NCBI GenBank assembly: GCA_025716815.1
Contig: JAIXMN010000001.1
Location: 1,488,001 to 1,552,000, forward strand
From: Dichotomocladium elegans
Taxonomy: Eukaryota; Mucoromycota; Mucoromycetes; Mucorales; Lichtheimiaceae
Direction of reading: 5' to 3'
DNA length: 64,000 bases
Shown here: positions 1 to 8,951 of the stretch, in pieces
Layout: every line of letters starts with the position of its first letter
How positions within the stretch are numbered: the first letter of the stretch is position 1
Notes under the pieces: model-generated
The model's database searches: none
What the model was told of the DNA's origin: nothing
What the model saw: only the letters and a program-made list of their open reading frames with translations
Program-made: the position numbers and the translations under genes

Positions 1-719
1 AAAACGGTGCAGGACAAGAGCAAACTAGTGGGGGGTGCACCGAGGTTGCTGAAAGGGAAAGAAAAAACTTTTTCATCTCACACTGTTTTAGCAGGTTTGA
101 TGCGAGCCGTCACTCCTGTAAATTTTGGTTATACTCTTATCTCACTGGGCATATCTCGATACCTACCCTCTTTTTATCCACAACCAGATGTCCTCTTTCT
201 GCTAAAGGCCCTATTCATGAACAAAAGTAAAGTGGTTCATCGATTTGGCCATCGTCCGTATCTCACATTATGACACCTTGGTAGTCAACGAGTACGTCAT
301 CGTGCTGCTGTGGGCCTTCATGCCTGGCCTCATACATCGGCTTGCTGCGCAAATCCGAATCATGGGTTATCCGACAGCGTCACCTGACTGCCATTAACCT
401 CCCAAGATAGTTGGGCGTTATTCAAACATTTCAAAGCCTTGAGTGCGGTTATTGTCCGTCAACTTTCAGAAAAATTAGCTAGATATGAGTGTCCGCATCG
501 GATACCACGCGCCAACCTCTCGGAGAAATCCAGTGCGTATGCGTGTTTGTGGGTGTGGTGTGAACATCCGGGCTGTGATCGAAAAAAAACAGGTTTCCCT
601 GACCCATGCGGATACACGCCAAATTTAACGTGGCTTGGACAGCGGTCAACTGCCACCCTCCCGGGCAATATCGACCAAAAAAGGAAATTCTCTTTCATCG
701 TATTTAAGTTGCCCCATCA
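1..719. other. Upstream stretch, no assigned gene
   Basis: No recognisable gene. On the plus strand a frame is open from about 221 to a TAA at 392-394. Its last part is hydrophobic (short motif VIVLLWAFMPGLIHRL), so it could be the final exon of a gene that begins before the window. I recognise no family. Other short open frames here look random. Confidence 0.3.
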
Positions 720-2571
720 ATGGAGGAAAACATTGTACGAACTTCTTCCTACCTACTTATAATGCTCAACCTCTTTATCAATATTGACCGCCAAACATGG
801 GTTCTTTTGGTCACAGCGACCGTTGGAATTACAGCATGCAGTCTGTACTTGCGACACGCCAGGTCTGCGCGGCCAAAAGATGCCATTCCTCATGTGCCTT
901 ATAAGTATCCGTTCATTGGTTCGACCCTGGAATATCACAAAGATCCAGTTCAATTTACCAAAAAATGGACCGAACGATACGGCCCGACTTTTCGATTCCA
1001 TTTTAACGGCTCGGTAACATGAAAGAATGTTTTGGTACCGTGCTCCATCCAGACTATTAATCACGCTATGTCTCTTCTCTAGTCTGTGCTGGTGGTGGGC
1101 GGCCCAATGGTGCAAGAGATCTTCAACAATCCCGATATGAGTTTCCAAGAAAGCAACAAAATTGTAAGCGGTCAATCAACCGTATAGATACCCCCCATAA
1201 TATATCTTCTACCAGGCCTTTGATTAAACGATTCTGTGCGTATTTGTTTAGCTCTTTGATATTGGCTTGTTCATCCGGAAGGACAAATCGTTTGAATTCC
1301 CACCATCCGCATACAGGGATATGATATTGAAGGGAATGACAAGTCAGTTCAATAACTATGCTGAACGCATCCGCGAGGAATGCACTTGCGTTCTCGATCA
1401 AGCAGTTGGAAATCAGCCAGGTACATAGCACCTCGGACAATCTACTACAAGTCTGACAGCGCGCGTCTCATGTTAACATTCATATACAGTGACTATAGCC
1501 GGTTGCTATCGTCTTGCACGGTCGCTAGTAACACGCGTAGGCGCTGCCGTCATAGGCAGCAAATGTATCTTGTCCAATCCACAATTTATGGAGGCATTTG
1601 AGATGACGGCTGATAATGGACTGACCGATATTCTTTGGGCCATGCCAATTCGGGTACTCTTTCCGAAATGGGCTCACACTTTGTATAAGAAGTAAATACA
1701 AGGAATCTGGCTTCAGTAGAGCGTCCGATTGCTGAACATCCATCGTAGATTTGCCTACCCACGCTTCAACTCGGTGCGGCGTCGGCACATGGCCATGGTA
1801 AAAGCGCTGGGGCCGGTGATCGAGATGCGGCGCCTTCATCCAGAGAACTACGAAGATATCATGCAATTCATGATCAGCAACTACTTGATGGGACTTGATC
1901 ATGAGACCGTTGTCTTGACCATAGCGAACTGGCTTCTTGTTATGGCGTTCCTTAACAACCTCACGACCACTCTGGCTCTCACGAGCATTATTGGCCTGCT
2001 GGCTCGCCATCCCGAATGGCAGCTTGAGCTCCGTAAGGAGATCGAGGACGTCAAAGGTGATCCAAAACTGATGGTTAAACTCGACAGTTTGATCCGTGAA
2101 GCTCTGCGCTCAGATGGCCAGAATATTGGTCTTCCACACACGCATGTGGGAAAAAAGCCGATCGTCTTGTCCAACGGTGTGACGATCATGCCAGGCGATG
2201 AAGTCTACATTAATGCTCGGTTCAATCATGGTAGTAATACGGTTGAGGACCCCTTTTGTCACGTGGAACAGAAAGACAAAACAGCAACAAAGGTGTCCAC
2301 CGAATTTCTTCCTTTTGGTCTTGGCAAGTAAGTGAGCATCTTGCGCGAACTGCTCCAACAAACTTAACCTCACATCTTGCATATTCTCCGACTTAGGCAT
2401 GCATGTCCCGGCCGATGGTTTGCTGTACAATCCATCAAGGTCATTCTTTCCAACCTGCTGACGCGGTACAATTTCCGCCTTGCCAGCGAATCCGAGGCGC
2501 TCACTGCATCACATAGACCACAGAGCATTCTTGATCGCGGGACACCCATTGTAACCTTTTTGCCCCTGTAG
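720..2571 (+). pseudogene. Cytochrome P450 gene, apparently inactivated
   Basis: Membrane-anchored heme-thiolate monooxygenase family; substrate unknown. Best model joins 720-1013, 1083-1163, 1252-1420, 1490-2327 and 2397-2571 with normal GT-AG introns. Visible parts are an N-terminal membrane anchor (TWVLLVTATVGITACSLYL), the K-helix ExxR as EALR, and the heme loop FGLGKHACPGR with its Cys ligand, split by the last intron. Two features argue against function. The frame of exon 4 has TAA at 1693-1695 and TAG at 1717-1719, with homologous sequence resuming in the same frame. The PERF-region Arg, expected in DPFR-like sequence, is Cys (EDPFCHV). The I-helix also lacks a clear AGxDT motif. A GTAAAT...CTTCAG pair spans the stops but is only 25 nt apart and would break the frame. 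A sequencing error or an unusual intron is the alternative. The gene ends 9 bp from the convergent HEM4. Confidence 0.65.
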
Positions 2572-2580
2572 TAGTAGCTA

Positions 2581-3363
2581 TTACTCTTTATTATGGTCAT
2601 GCTTCAATAAATCTTCGTTATCGCAGGCCTGTATGCATTTGACTACAGAGTTTGCTCTTGGGGCGCTTGCCACGGCATCGACAACGTATCTGTTTCGCTC
2701 GAGATGATCGGCTGTGGTGGGTCCAATGGCAGCCAGACGGGTTCCGCTTGGAAATGGCCGGTGGCGGAGGATGTAATCCACCCCGGACGGACTAAACAAG
2801 ACAAGCCAGCCCGTGTTTGGTAGCGACTGAAGCTTTTCGCGAAGATCCGGGTGTTCACACGTCCGATACACACGGATCTCTTCTATTTCTATCCCTGCAC
2901 TAGTCATCTTTGTAGGGAGCTCGTCCCGACGCTTGTCACCCGCAAAGAAGAGTAGTGACGCAGGACGCGGCGTTTGGGATAGAATGATGTGCGCAAGTTC
3001 TGCCGCACGACTTGCAACGCGCCAGTTCGGGTCATCATGAAAAAAACCAAGCGATTTAAGCTTTTCGGCCGTCTTGCTTCCCACAATGTATAGTGTCCGC
3101 GTGTGCCACAATGGATGAATGGCCAAACGATTTGTTCGCTCCAATGCAAGGGACCAAGCTTCTACCGCATGTTGCGAAGTAAAAATGATGCCACCATGGC
3201 AAGGTGGGCTTGCCAAGAGGGAAATGAGATAATCAATCGACTCGTACGCAAAAGACAGGACCGGGATAAAGGCAATAGTGTAGCCCTGCTGGGTAAACAA
3301 GGTCCTGTACTCGTCAGGGCAGTCCGTTGCTTCTGCGCGAAAAAGAATCACGTGTCTGGACAT
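2581..3363 (-). CDS. HEM4: Uroporphyrinogen-III synthase
   Basis: Cytosolic heme-pathway enzyme that cyclises hydroxymethylbilane, with inversion of ring D, to uroporphyrinogen III. It is a single exon of 260 aa, the usual length for HemD-type enzymes. The two-lobed HemD pattern can be followed: the N-terminal strand with HVILFRAE, IIFTSQHAVEAW near residue 60, a Thr/Gly-containing YIVGSKTAEKL near residue 92, LLFFAGDKRRDELP in the second lobe, and the late motifs LFSPSGVDYIL and AIGPTTADHL. HemD proteins are poorly conserved in sequence, but this set in order is distinctive. The ATG at 3361-3363 begins directly with the first strand. It lies 148 bp downstream of RPS23 on the same strand and converges on the P450 relic. 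Confidence 0.9.
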   Translation of the reverse strand: MSRHVILFRAEATDCPDEYRTLFTQQGYTIAFIPVLSFAYESIDYLISLLASPPCHGGIIFTSQHAVEAWSLALERTNRLAIHPLWHTRTLYIVGSKTAEKLKSLGFFHDDPNWRVASRAAELAHIILSQTPRPASLLFFAGDKRRDELPTKMTSAGIEIEEIRVYRTCEHPDLREKLQSLPNTGWLVLFSPSGVDYILRHRPFPSGTRLAAIGPTTADHLERNRYVVDAVASAPRANSVVKCIQACDNEDLLKHDHNKE

Positions 3364-3511
3364 GGAGCAGCAAAGGACAAAAAAAGGGGGGGAAGCTAGG
3401 GAGAAAGACTGAATTTATGCAAGAAACAGTGAAAAGGATGCACAGATAGATTATTCGGGCCATTTTGCTTTATTAACCGTAATACAGCAATAGGAAAGAG
3501 AAACGTAGAAT

Positions 3512-4228
3512 TTATGATCTGGGCTTCTCCTTCTTCTCCTTGTACAAGGCGAGAAGAGAGACACCGGCAACCTTGACGATCTTGAAACGAACACCAGGAA
3601 TATCACCAACAGCACGACCCTTGCGACCGAAACCAGCAATCAAGACTTCGTCGTTCTCATCAACGTAGTTCAAGCAACCATCGTTGGGGACGAAAGCAGT
3701 GATCTTCTTGCCGTTCTTGATGAGCTGAACACGGACACACTTACGAATAGCAGAGTTAGGCTGCTTGGCTTCAACACCACTACAGACAGAAAGATAACCA
3801 ATTAACATTACGTTCTGCTGCTGCATCTCTGCAATTGTCGTCGTCTTACATCTTTTCAAGGACAATGCCCTTGGCGTGGGAGGAACCACCGAATGGCGAA
3901 GAGCGGAAAGCGGTGCCAATGGCACGCTTCTTGTACTGCTTGTCGGCCCAGCGCTGCTCGCGACGGTGCACGCGAAGCTTACGGGCTGCGTTCAAACCTC
4001 TAGGCTGTCCCTTACCTATTCATCATTTAAAAAAATCAAATGAAGTCCATCAGTCAATGTCGCCAACTTGTCTCCTCTCAGCAATCTCATCGTTCATTCT
4101 CCCCCTCTTTTTAGTAATATGTCCCGTTCCATGAGATATTTTTCTTCATATGGACTCCTCAAACACTTTCTCCTGTCCGTATTCCTTCCCTATAGATGGA
4201 TGGGATGGATGGATGGTTACGTACCCAT
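3512..4228 (-). CDS. RPS23: 40S ribosomal protein S23 (uS12)
   Basis: Decoding-centre protein of the small ribosomal subunit. The model complement(join(3512..3779, 3850..4015, 4225..4228)) gives 145 aa, the same length as the yeast protein. The sequence starts [10 protein letters not shown] and contains [47 protein letters not shown] and the end [11 protein letters not shown], all typical of eukaryotic uS12. Pro64 in the KQPNS loop is the residue that is prolyl-hydroxylated in yeast and animals. The first exon is only ATGG, followed by a GTACGT donor and a 209-nt intron. This fits the required phase exactly, because the next exon starts GT AAG GGA. The second intron is 70 nt. A long first intron right after the start codon is common in fungal ribosomal protein genes. 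The start exon is the least certain part. Confidence 0.93.
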
Positions 4229-5522
4229 GATGGATGTATCGAAAAGAGAAAGACCTCAAGCAGGCGTCCGCATGTGGGTCTTTTGAGTCGGAGAATGGCA
4301 CCTAAATTAGGCAATTGAATTCTTTTTGCTATTCGATCAACATAAAATTCAGTTTCTTGACATCGTGTCTTTCCCTGAAAATGGGGATTATCATTTGTTG
4401 TTTTCTCTTCTATGGATATAGCAAAAGCACCAAAATACAAGCGAAACTAATGTATCAACAACGAGCTGCTGCTTTTTGTAAACTATAATCTATCCGCCCA
4501 GTGTCGTAATACTATCCTCTGGCGTCGATAATGAGCAACGTTGGCGTTCTTCCTGCTTAGCATCTACCATCCATATCCGTTTACATCAGATATTTATTGC
4601 GGACATGTCCGATGATGAAATAGCCGGATGAAGTACAAAAAAATGGGGCAAGCTCAAGAACAAGAAGCACGATGGGTTCTTAGAGTCAATTGATTCCTAT
4701 TCAGTATCTGCCTGGGTTCTTGAATAACGCCATTTATAATTCATAGCAGCATGAGCGCGGCCGGAAGGAAGGTACTCAAAACCAGGGATGATTACCGTGC
4801 ACATTGGCACATACAATGGCAAATTGTTCCAAATGAGTCGATGCAACGATTGTGTCACAGGTCATGGGAGTCCCTAAATGCTGCATTGAATTGGATAATC
4901 TGTAACCAGAAATTCCAACCAAGGTTACTAAATAGGGTTATTTGGACAAACTATGCTGCTCCCTTGCTCCAGGAACATTTCCCATGCCATCTCTTCTGAT
5001 GACAAGTACAGTGTAAAATAGGAAGCCTGGTGGATGTTCTGGGAACAGCGACTGCTCTTGCGGGTAAGATTCACCCGTCTAAAAATAATATCTCTGATAG
5101 AAATTCAAGAAGACACAAAAAGAGGCATGATCGATTGGAATAACGCACAGATACACCGAATAAATGAATAAAACCAATTCTACTTTGTACTAAAGAGACA
5201 AATATTTCTGTTAGAATCGCATCCGATGGGGCTGCTCAGCTGCTCAGCAGACAATCAGCGATAAGTTGATAACAGTGGGCCAAGATGATACTCCCCGTCT
5301 CGGGTAACTTGTCGTGGCTCGCGCTTTAGGGCTTAAAACACTCATCGATATATAAGAGGAAGTGCGTTGGGAATCCAATGAATTTGCATGGCTATACAAA
5401 AAAAAGTTCGATGAAAAAAGCAGCACTGACGAGTTACAGTCACACGAGTGCGCACACGCACACTCGGACAGAGAGAGAAAAAAGATAAAAGTGACCTTTC
5501 CTTACTCAGCAAGGCGAACCCA
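4229..5522. other. Intergenic, no gene seen
   Basis: This contains the RPS23 upstream region, with a short GGAT-type repeat at 4197-4216 just inside its first intron, and the leader of the next gene. The open frame at 4751-4999 has no recognisable family and no splice partners. About 5460-5520 is A/G-rich leader sequence. Confidence 0.4.
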
Positions 5523-6770
5523 ATGGACAACGAGGCATCGTCTTCCGAGGAAAAGTACAAGGCCGTCGAATACCTCAATCACATATACCGGATTCCTGTA
5601 CGTCGCATTGATCACGATCAATATCTTTTTTTAAGCGATGTACGAGCGATTGTGCCCCAAGCGACGGCATTAACCGCCTCTGACAAACTTATTCCTTTTG
5701 CAATCGACCCAATCACAAACCTTGAGTTGACGCCGAGACGAGTGCTTGTCAGCGAGTTTAGCAGCGTCTGGCAAGCGCATGTTCCTCCAGCTGCTGCTGA
5801 CGAAAACCAGCAACGGATGGTTGAAATGGATGCCAAGCTTGACAGCTTATCTCAACAAATTCACCATCTGCTATCAGTCATCACGCCGCCGCATCATGCG
5901 CAGACGCAAACAATAACGTCGATAGTATCACCTACACCCACACCCGCACCTGCACCCGCACTCGCACATGCACATGCACCTGCACCTGCACCTGCACCCA
6001 CATCCGCCGCCGCAGCAGTAGTAGCAGTAGCAGATGCTACTGCTGCTGGTGCTATTCCGGACAATACCTCAATCGACTCATCTGGTCAAGACGATGTTAA
6101 TGGTGGTTCCGACCTGGACGGTGAAGGAGCGGCTGGCCATCATCATACAGGCATGAATGATACATACCGACCTCAAAGTCCACCTCCCGCATTTTCATCT
6201 TCCCCTCCCATGCCTGTTCCAGCACGATCGCCTAATCATCCAACAAACGCGTCGCCAGGCGTTGTGATTGAAGCTGTCACACCAGCATCGGCTCCCACAC
6301 CCGCACCCACATCGGTGCCAGTAGCGCGGGCTTCGTCTTCGCGCCATGCAGATGGCGATGCTCCACCTTCTTATGAGACATCGATCCTGGGAAATATCAA
6401 GACGCTGACAGATCAGCTTCGCCTGTACGAGTCCCATATTGCAAACCGGCATAAGTCGCCTCGGTGGCTCGCAAGGCGGTCGGAGTGGGTTCATCGCGAG
6501 CCAACGAATATTGAGCAGTTAGCATATCAGCTCATACAGCTCGAAATGGCGTTGCTCTGGACAGCGGTCTCCGAGAGCTGGATCCAAGAGCGCGAGACGT
6601 GGCTTACACTTGTAGCTAGTGCGAGGACAGAAAGACACCTTGCAGGTGCAATGATAAGCTTAGAACGACATACACTCGTTATGGATGAGACTTGGATCCA
6701 TCACATGCGCGAGACATGGATCAACGAGTTGCTGGAAATGATTGTATTGCCGTTAACACACGGGAATTAA
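5523..6770 (+). CDS. Uncharacterised Pro/Ala-rich protein with conserved-looking C-terminal helical domain
   Basis: Single exon, 415 aa from the ATG at 5523. The frame is open further up, but the upstream residues are Lys/Arg-rich leader translation. Three regions are visible. Residues 1-110 are a compact, non-repetitive N-terminal part (EKYKAVEYLNHIYRIPVRR; LTPRRVLVSEFSSVW). Residues about 140-285 are low complexity, with repeated Pro-Ala and His-Ala units coded by a CACCTGCACC-type repeat, Ala/Val runs and an acidic Asp/Gly patch. Residues about 305-415 are rich in Trp, Leu and Glu with a regular spacing (LAYQLIQLEMALLW, then WIQERETW, then SLERHT). That last part faintly recalls WSD/DDT-type helical regions of chromatin-remodelling cofactors, but this is only pattern resemblance. 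No function is assigned. Confidence 0.75.
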   Translation: MDNEASSSEEKYKAVEYLNHIYRIPVRRIDHDQYLFLSDVRAIVPQATALTASDKLIPFAIDPITNLELTPRRVLVSEFSSVWQAHVPPAAADENQQRMVEMDAKLDSLSQQIHHLLSVITPPHHAQTQTITSIVSPTPTPAPAPALAHAHAPAPAPAPTSAAAAVVAVADATAAGAIPDNTSIDSSGQDDVNGGSDLDGEGAAGHHHTGMNDTYRPQSPPPAFSSSPPMPVPARSPNHPTNASPGVVIEAVTPASAPTPAPTSVPVARASSSRHADGDAPPSYETSILGNIKTLTDQLRLYESHIANRHKSPRWLARRSEWVHREPTNIEQLAYQLIQLEMALLWTAVSESWIQERETWLTLVASARTERHLAGAMISLERHTLVMDETWIHHMRETWINELLEMIVLPLTHGN

Positions 6771-7529
6771 CTTGTACGAGATGAATGATTGTTTATTAGG
6801 ATTATTCATACATACAGATCAAGCACACATCATGCCACTTATAGGACCCACGTCCATTTGTTAGTGTCGGAGCGACTGCTCATCTCGGGTCAATGAGCGC
6901 AAAAGAGCAAGGAGTAAAGGGGGTGGCAGGGGAAGGGAGAAAGGATGAATCAATTTTTCACAGCGCGGTGTATGAGTCGATATTCTGTTGTGGCATTGTA
7001 TGTGCCGCAGACGGCCTAGACCTTGGGCCATGTCGATTTCGCCCGCTTGAGTTATTCCCTTGAAACATGACCGGATCCCAAAAAAAGAGGGTTTTCATGA
7101 CTTCCGGCCGACTTGCTATCGACACCGGCTACCATGGAAAAATAGCCGAAAACCAGAGGGAAATGTTGACAAGGGGATGTCGCAAAGTAGCACATATAGA
7201 AATATGCAAATATGTGGAGAGCATACGAAGACGTTTTGGGGGAGGGGCGCAATGTTCCAGAATGGGGGACAAAAGAGTCGACAGAAAAAAAAATGAAAAA
7301 TGTTTGCTACCATTGGTGTGGACATTTGGGTCACAGCACGAAAAAGAGCCCTATTATTCCTTTTTTTGCACATCTCGCTCCACTCGTCTTTCCCTCCATT
7401 AACTCCTTTTACTTCCCACTTTTTTTCTTTGCTTCCTCTTCCCTCTTCTTCTTCTTCTACCTCTCACCTCTCCCACATCCCCTTTCTTCTATCCGTCTCA
7501 TTCATCCACGCATTTGTGGCTCACCCCAT
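6771..7529. other. Intergenic, leader of next gene
   Basis: No gene recognised. From about 7350 to 7500 the plus strand is strongly C/T-rich, typical of a fungal promoter and 5' leader, and it runs into the gene starting at 7530. Confidence 0.4.
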
Positions 7530-8951
7530 ATGATCATGAGCACTTCTAATACATCTTTGCCGTCACCACTGGCTTCCACCCAGTCCCGCCGGCACCATAA
7601 AAAGCCCTACAAAAGCTGGCTCAAGGACGGCGTTAATGGGGGGCCTTGTTCCATGCAAATCGTTGTTCAGTGGCTATCAGCCAACTATGCAGCCAAATGG
7701 AGGGATGACAGCGACAATCGGATGCCGAAAAAGCTCCTTTTACAGGAAATCCTCGACCAGATGCGGCAGGCAGGTATTCACCACCGTCTTGCCAAGGACG
7801 TTGCGAGCAAGATCTCGACTCTCCAGAGCAATTACAGAGTTGCACGCGAATGGTACGACGTGATCGGTAGCCAGTGGCGCAAAGCAGGCGCCCAAGAAAC
7901 GGATGTAAAGAGTAAGTTTACTCGCTCGTTTCTGGTTCTCCCGCACACATCCTTCCCACTTATCCCCGATCTTTCCCTTTTCCTGTTTCTCTCCTTTTCC
8001 TCTCTTTTCTTTTTCCTTCTCTCTCTCTCTTTTCTTTTCACACACACGTAGACCGTGACGATGTGTATGTAAAACACAATTTGTGTATGTATCTATCTGT
8101 ATGTGCGTGCGTGTGTGTGTATATGCGCACAAATCCCCCAATGTTCCTCTCCCCCTCCTCACATGTAAAAAAATTGAGTTTCGAGTTCTGCCGAATAGGT
8201 TTGCTAATTTTTTTTCTGCTCACACACAGAAGAAGTCTTGCGACGCTTTCCATACTGGGATGAACTCCACGCTGCTTTTGGAGCCACAACAGGCCTTAAT
8301 AACAGCAACCCATCCACAGGTGGCACAATCACCACGACCACCACGACCACGACCACCACGACGATTGGCGGTAATGTGGCCAGCACATCGAAAATGACGA
8401 CCATGACAACACACGATAAGGATATTGCAGGCTGGCCCATGTCGATCCGGAGCATCATTCATTCAATTGACGAGGAAGCTAATATGACCATCCCGAGTCT
8501 GTCATCGTGGTTCTCATCCACTGAGCAAGTCATTGAGCGTGAACAGCAGGAACAAGCAGTGGCTACAGCGACTGTTGCAGCCGCGACTGCGCAGGCAACG
8601 GCAACAAACGCTACAGCGACCACCGCCCGCGTCATTTCTCTCTCGGAAAACAGCCAGACCGTAATTGTTTCGACAGCGACAACTACGGATATTGCCACCG
8701 AACCCAAAGATACCGCACCAGTTGCACTTGGCAAAAGATTGCGGGTTAATGACGAGGAGGAAGAGAGCGATGAAATCGACGACGATGACGAGTCGGATGA
8801 ATTCGAAGATGACAATGACAATGGCCAGGCCTTGATAGCAGAAAAAGAAAAAACCCGCCGGGTTCGAGTAAGGGCCGACCTGGTCAAGCGTCTGATGAAC
8901 CTGGGTCGTTCCAAGGAAGAGATCGCAACTGAACTCAAATCATGCGTCTAG
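7530..8951 (+). CDS. Putative Myb/SANT-like DNA-binding protein with poly-Thr and acidic tracts
   Basis: Model join(7530..7911, 8230..8951) gives 367 aa. Starts at 7530 or 7536 are both possible (MIMSTSN). The first 130 residues have a Trp-rich helical pattern: KSWLKDGVNGGPCSMQI, VVQWLSANYAAKW, QEILDQMRQAGIHHR, NYRVAREWYDVIGSQW, then VLRRFPYWDELHAAFG across the intron. This matches the layout of Myb/SANT-like domains found in many fungal and oomycete proteins (helix-helix-helix with GI.HR and a terminal FPY-type block). A 12-residue Thr run (residues about 161-172) comes from an ACC/ACG repeat. Later there is an Ala/Thr-rich stretch, an acidic patch (EEEESDEIDDDDESDEFEDD) and a basic C-terminal helix (TRRVRVRADLVKRLMNLGRS). 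The intron is 318 nt, T/C-rich with a short GT repeat. A nuclear role is inferred. Confidence 0.75.

Noticed and set aside
5942..6000. Regular 6-12 nt repeat resembling a short CRISPR-like array
   Set aside because: It is a coding CACCTGCACC-type repeat giving Pro-Ala/His-Ala; there are no unique spacers, and the genome is eukaryotic.
7212..7529. Upstream extension of the Myb/SANT-like protein
   Set aside because: The extra frame is T/C-rich leader sequence coding Phe/Ser/Leu runs, not typical of the folded part.
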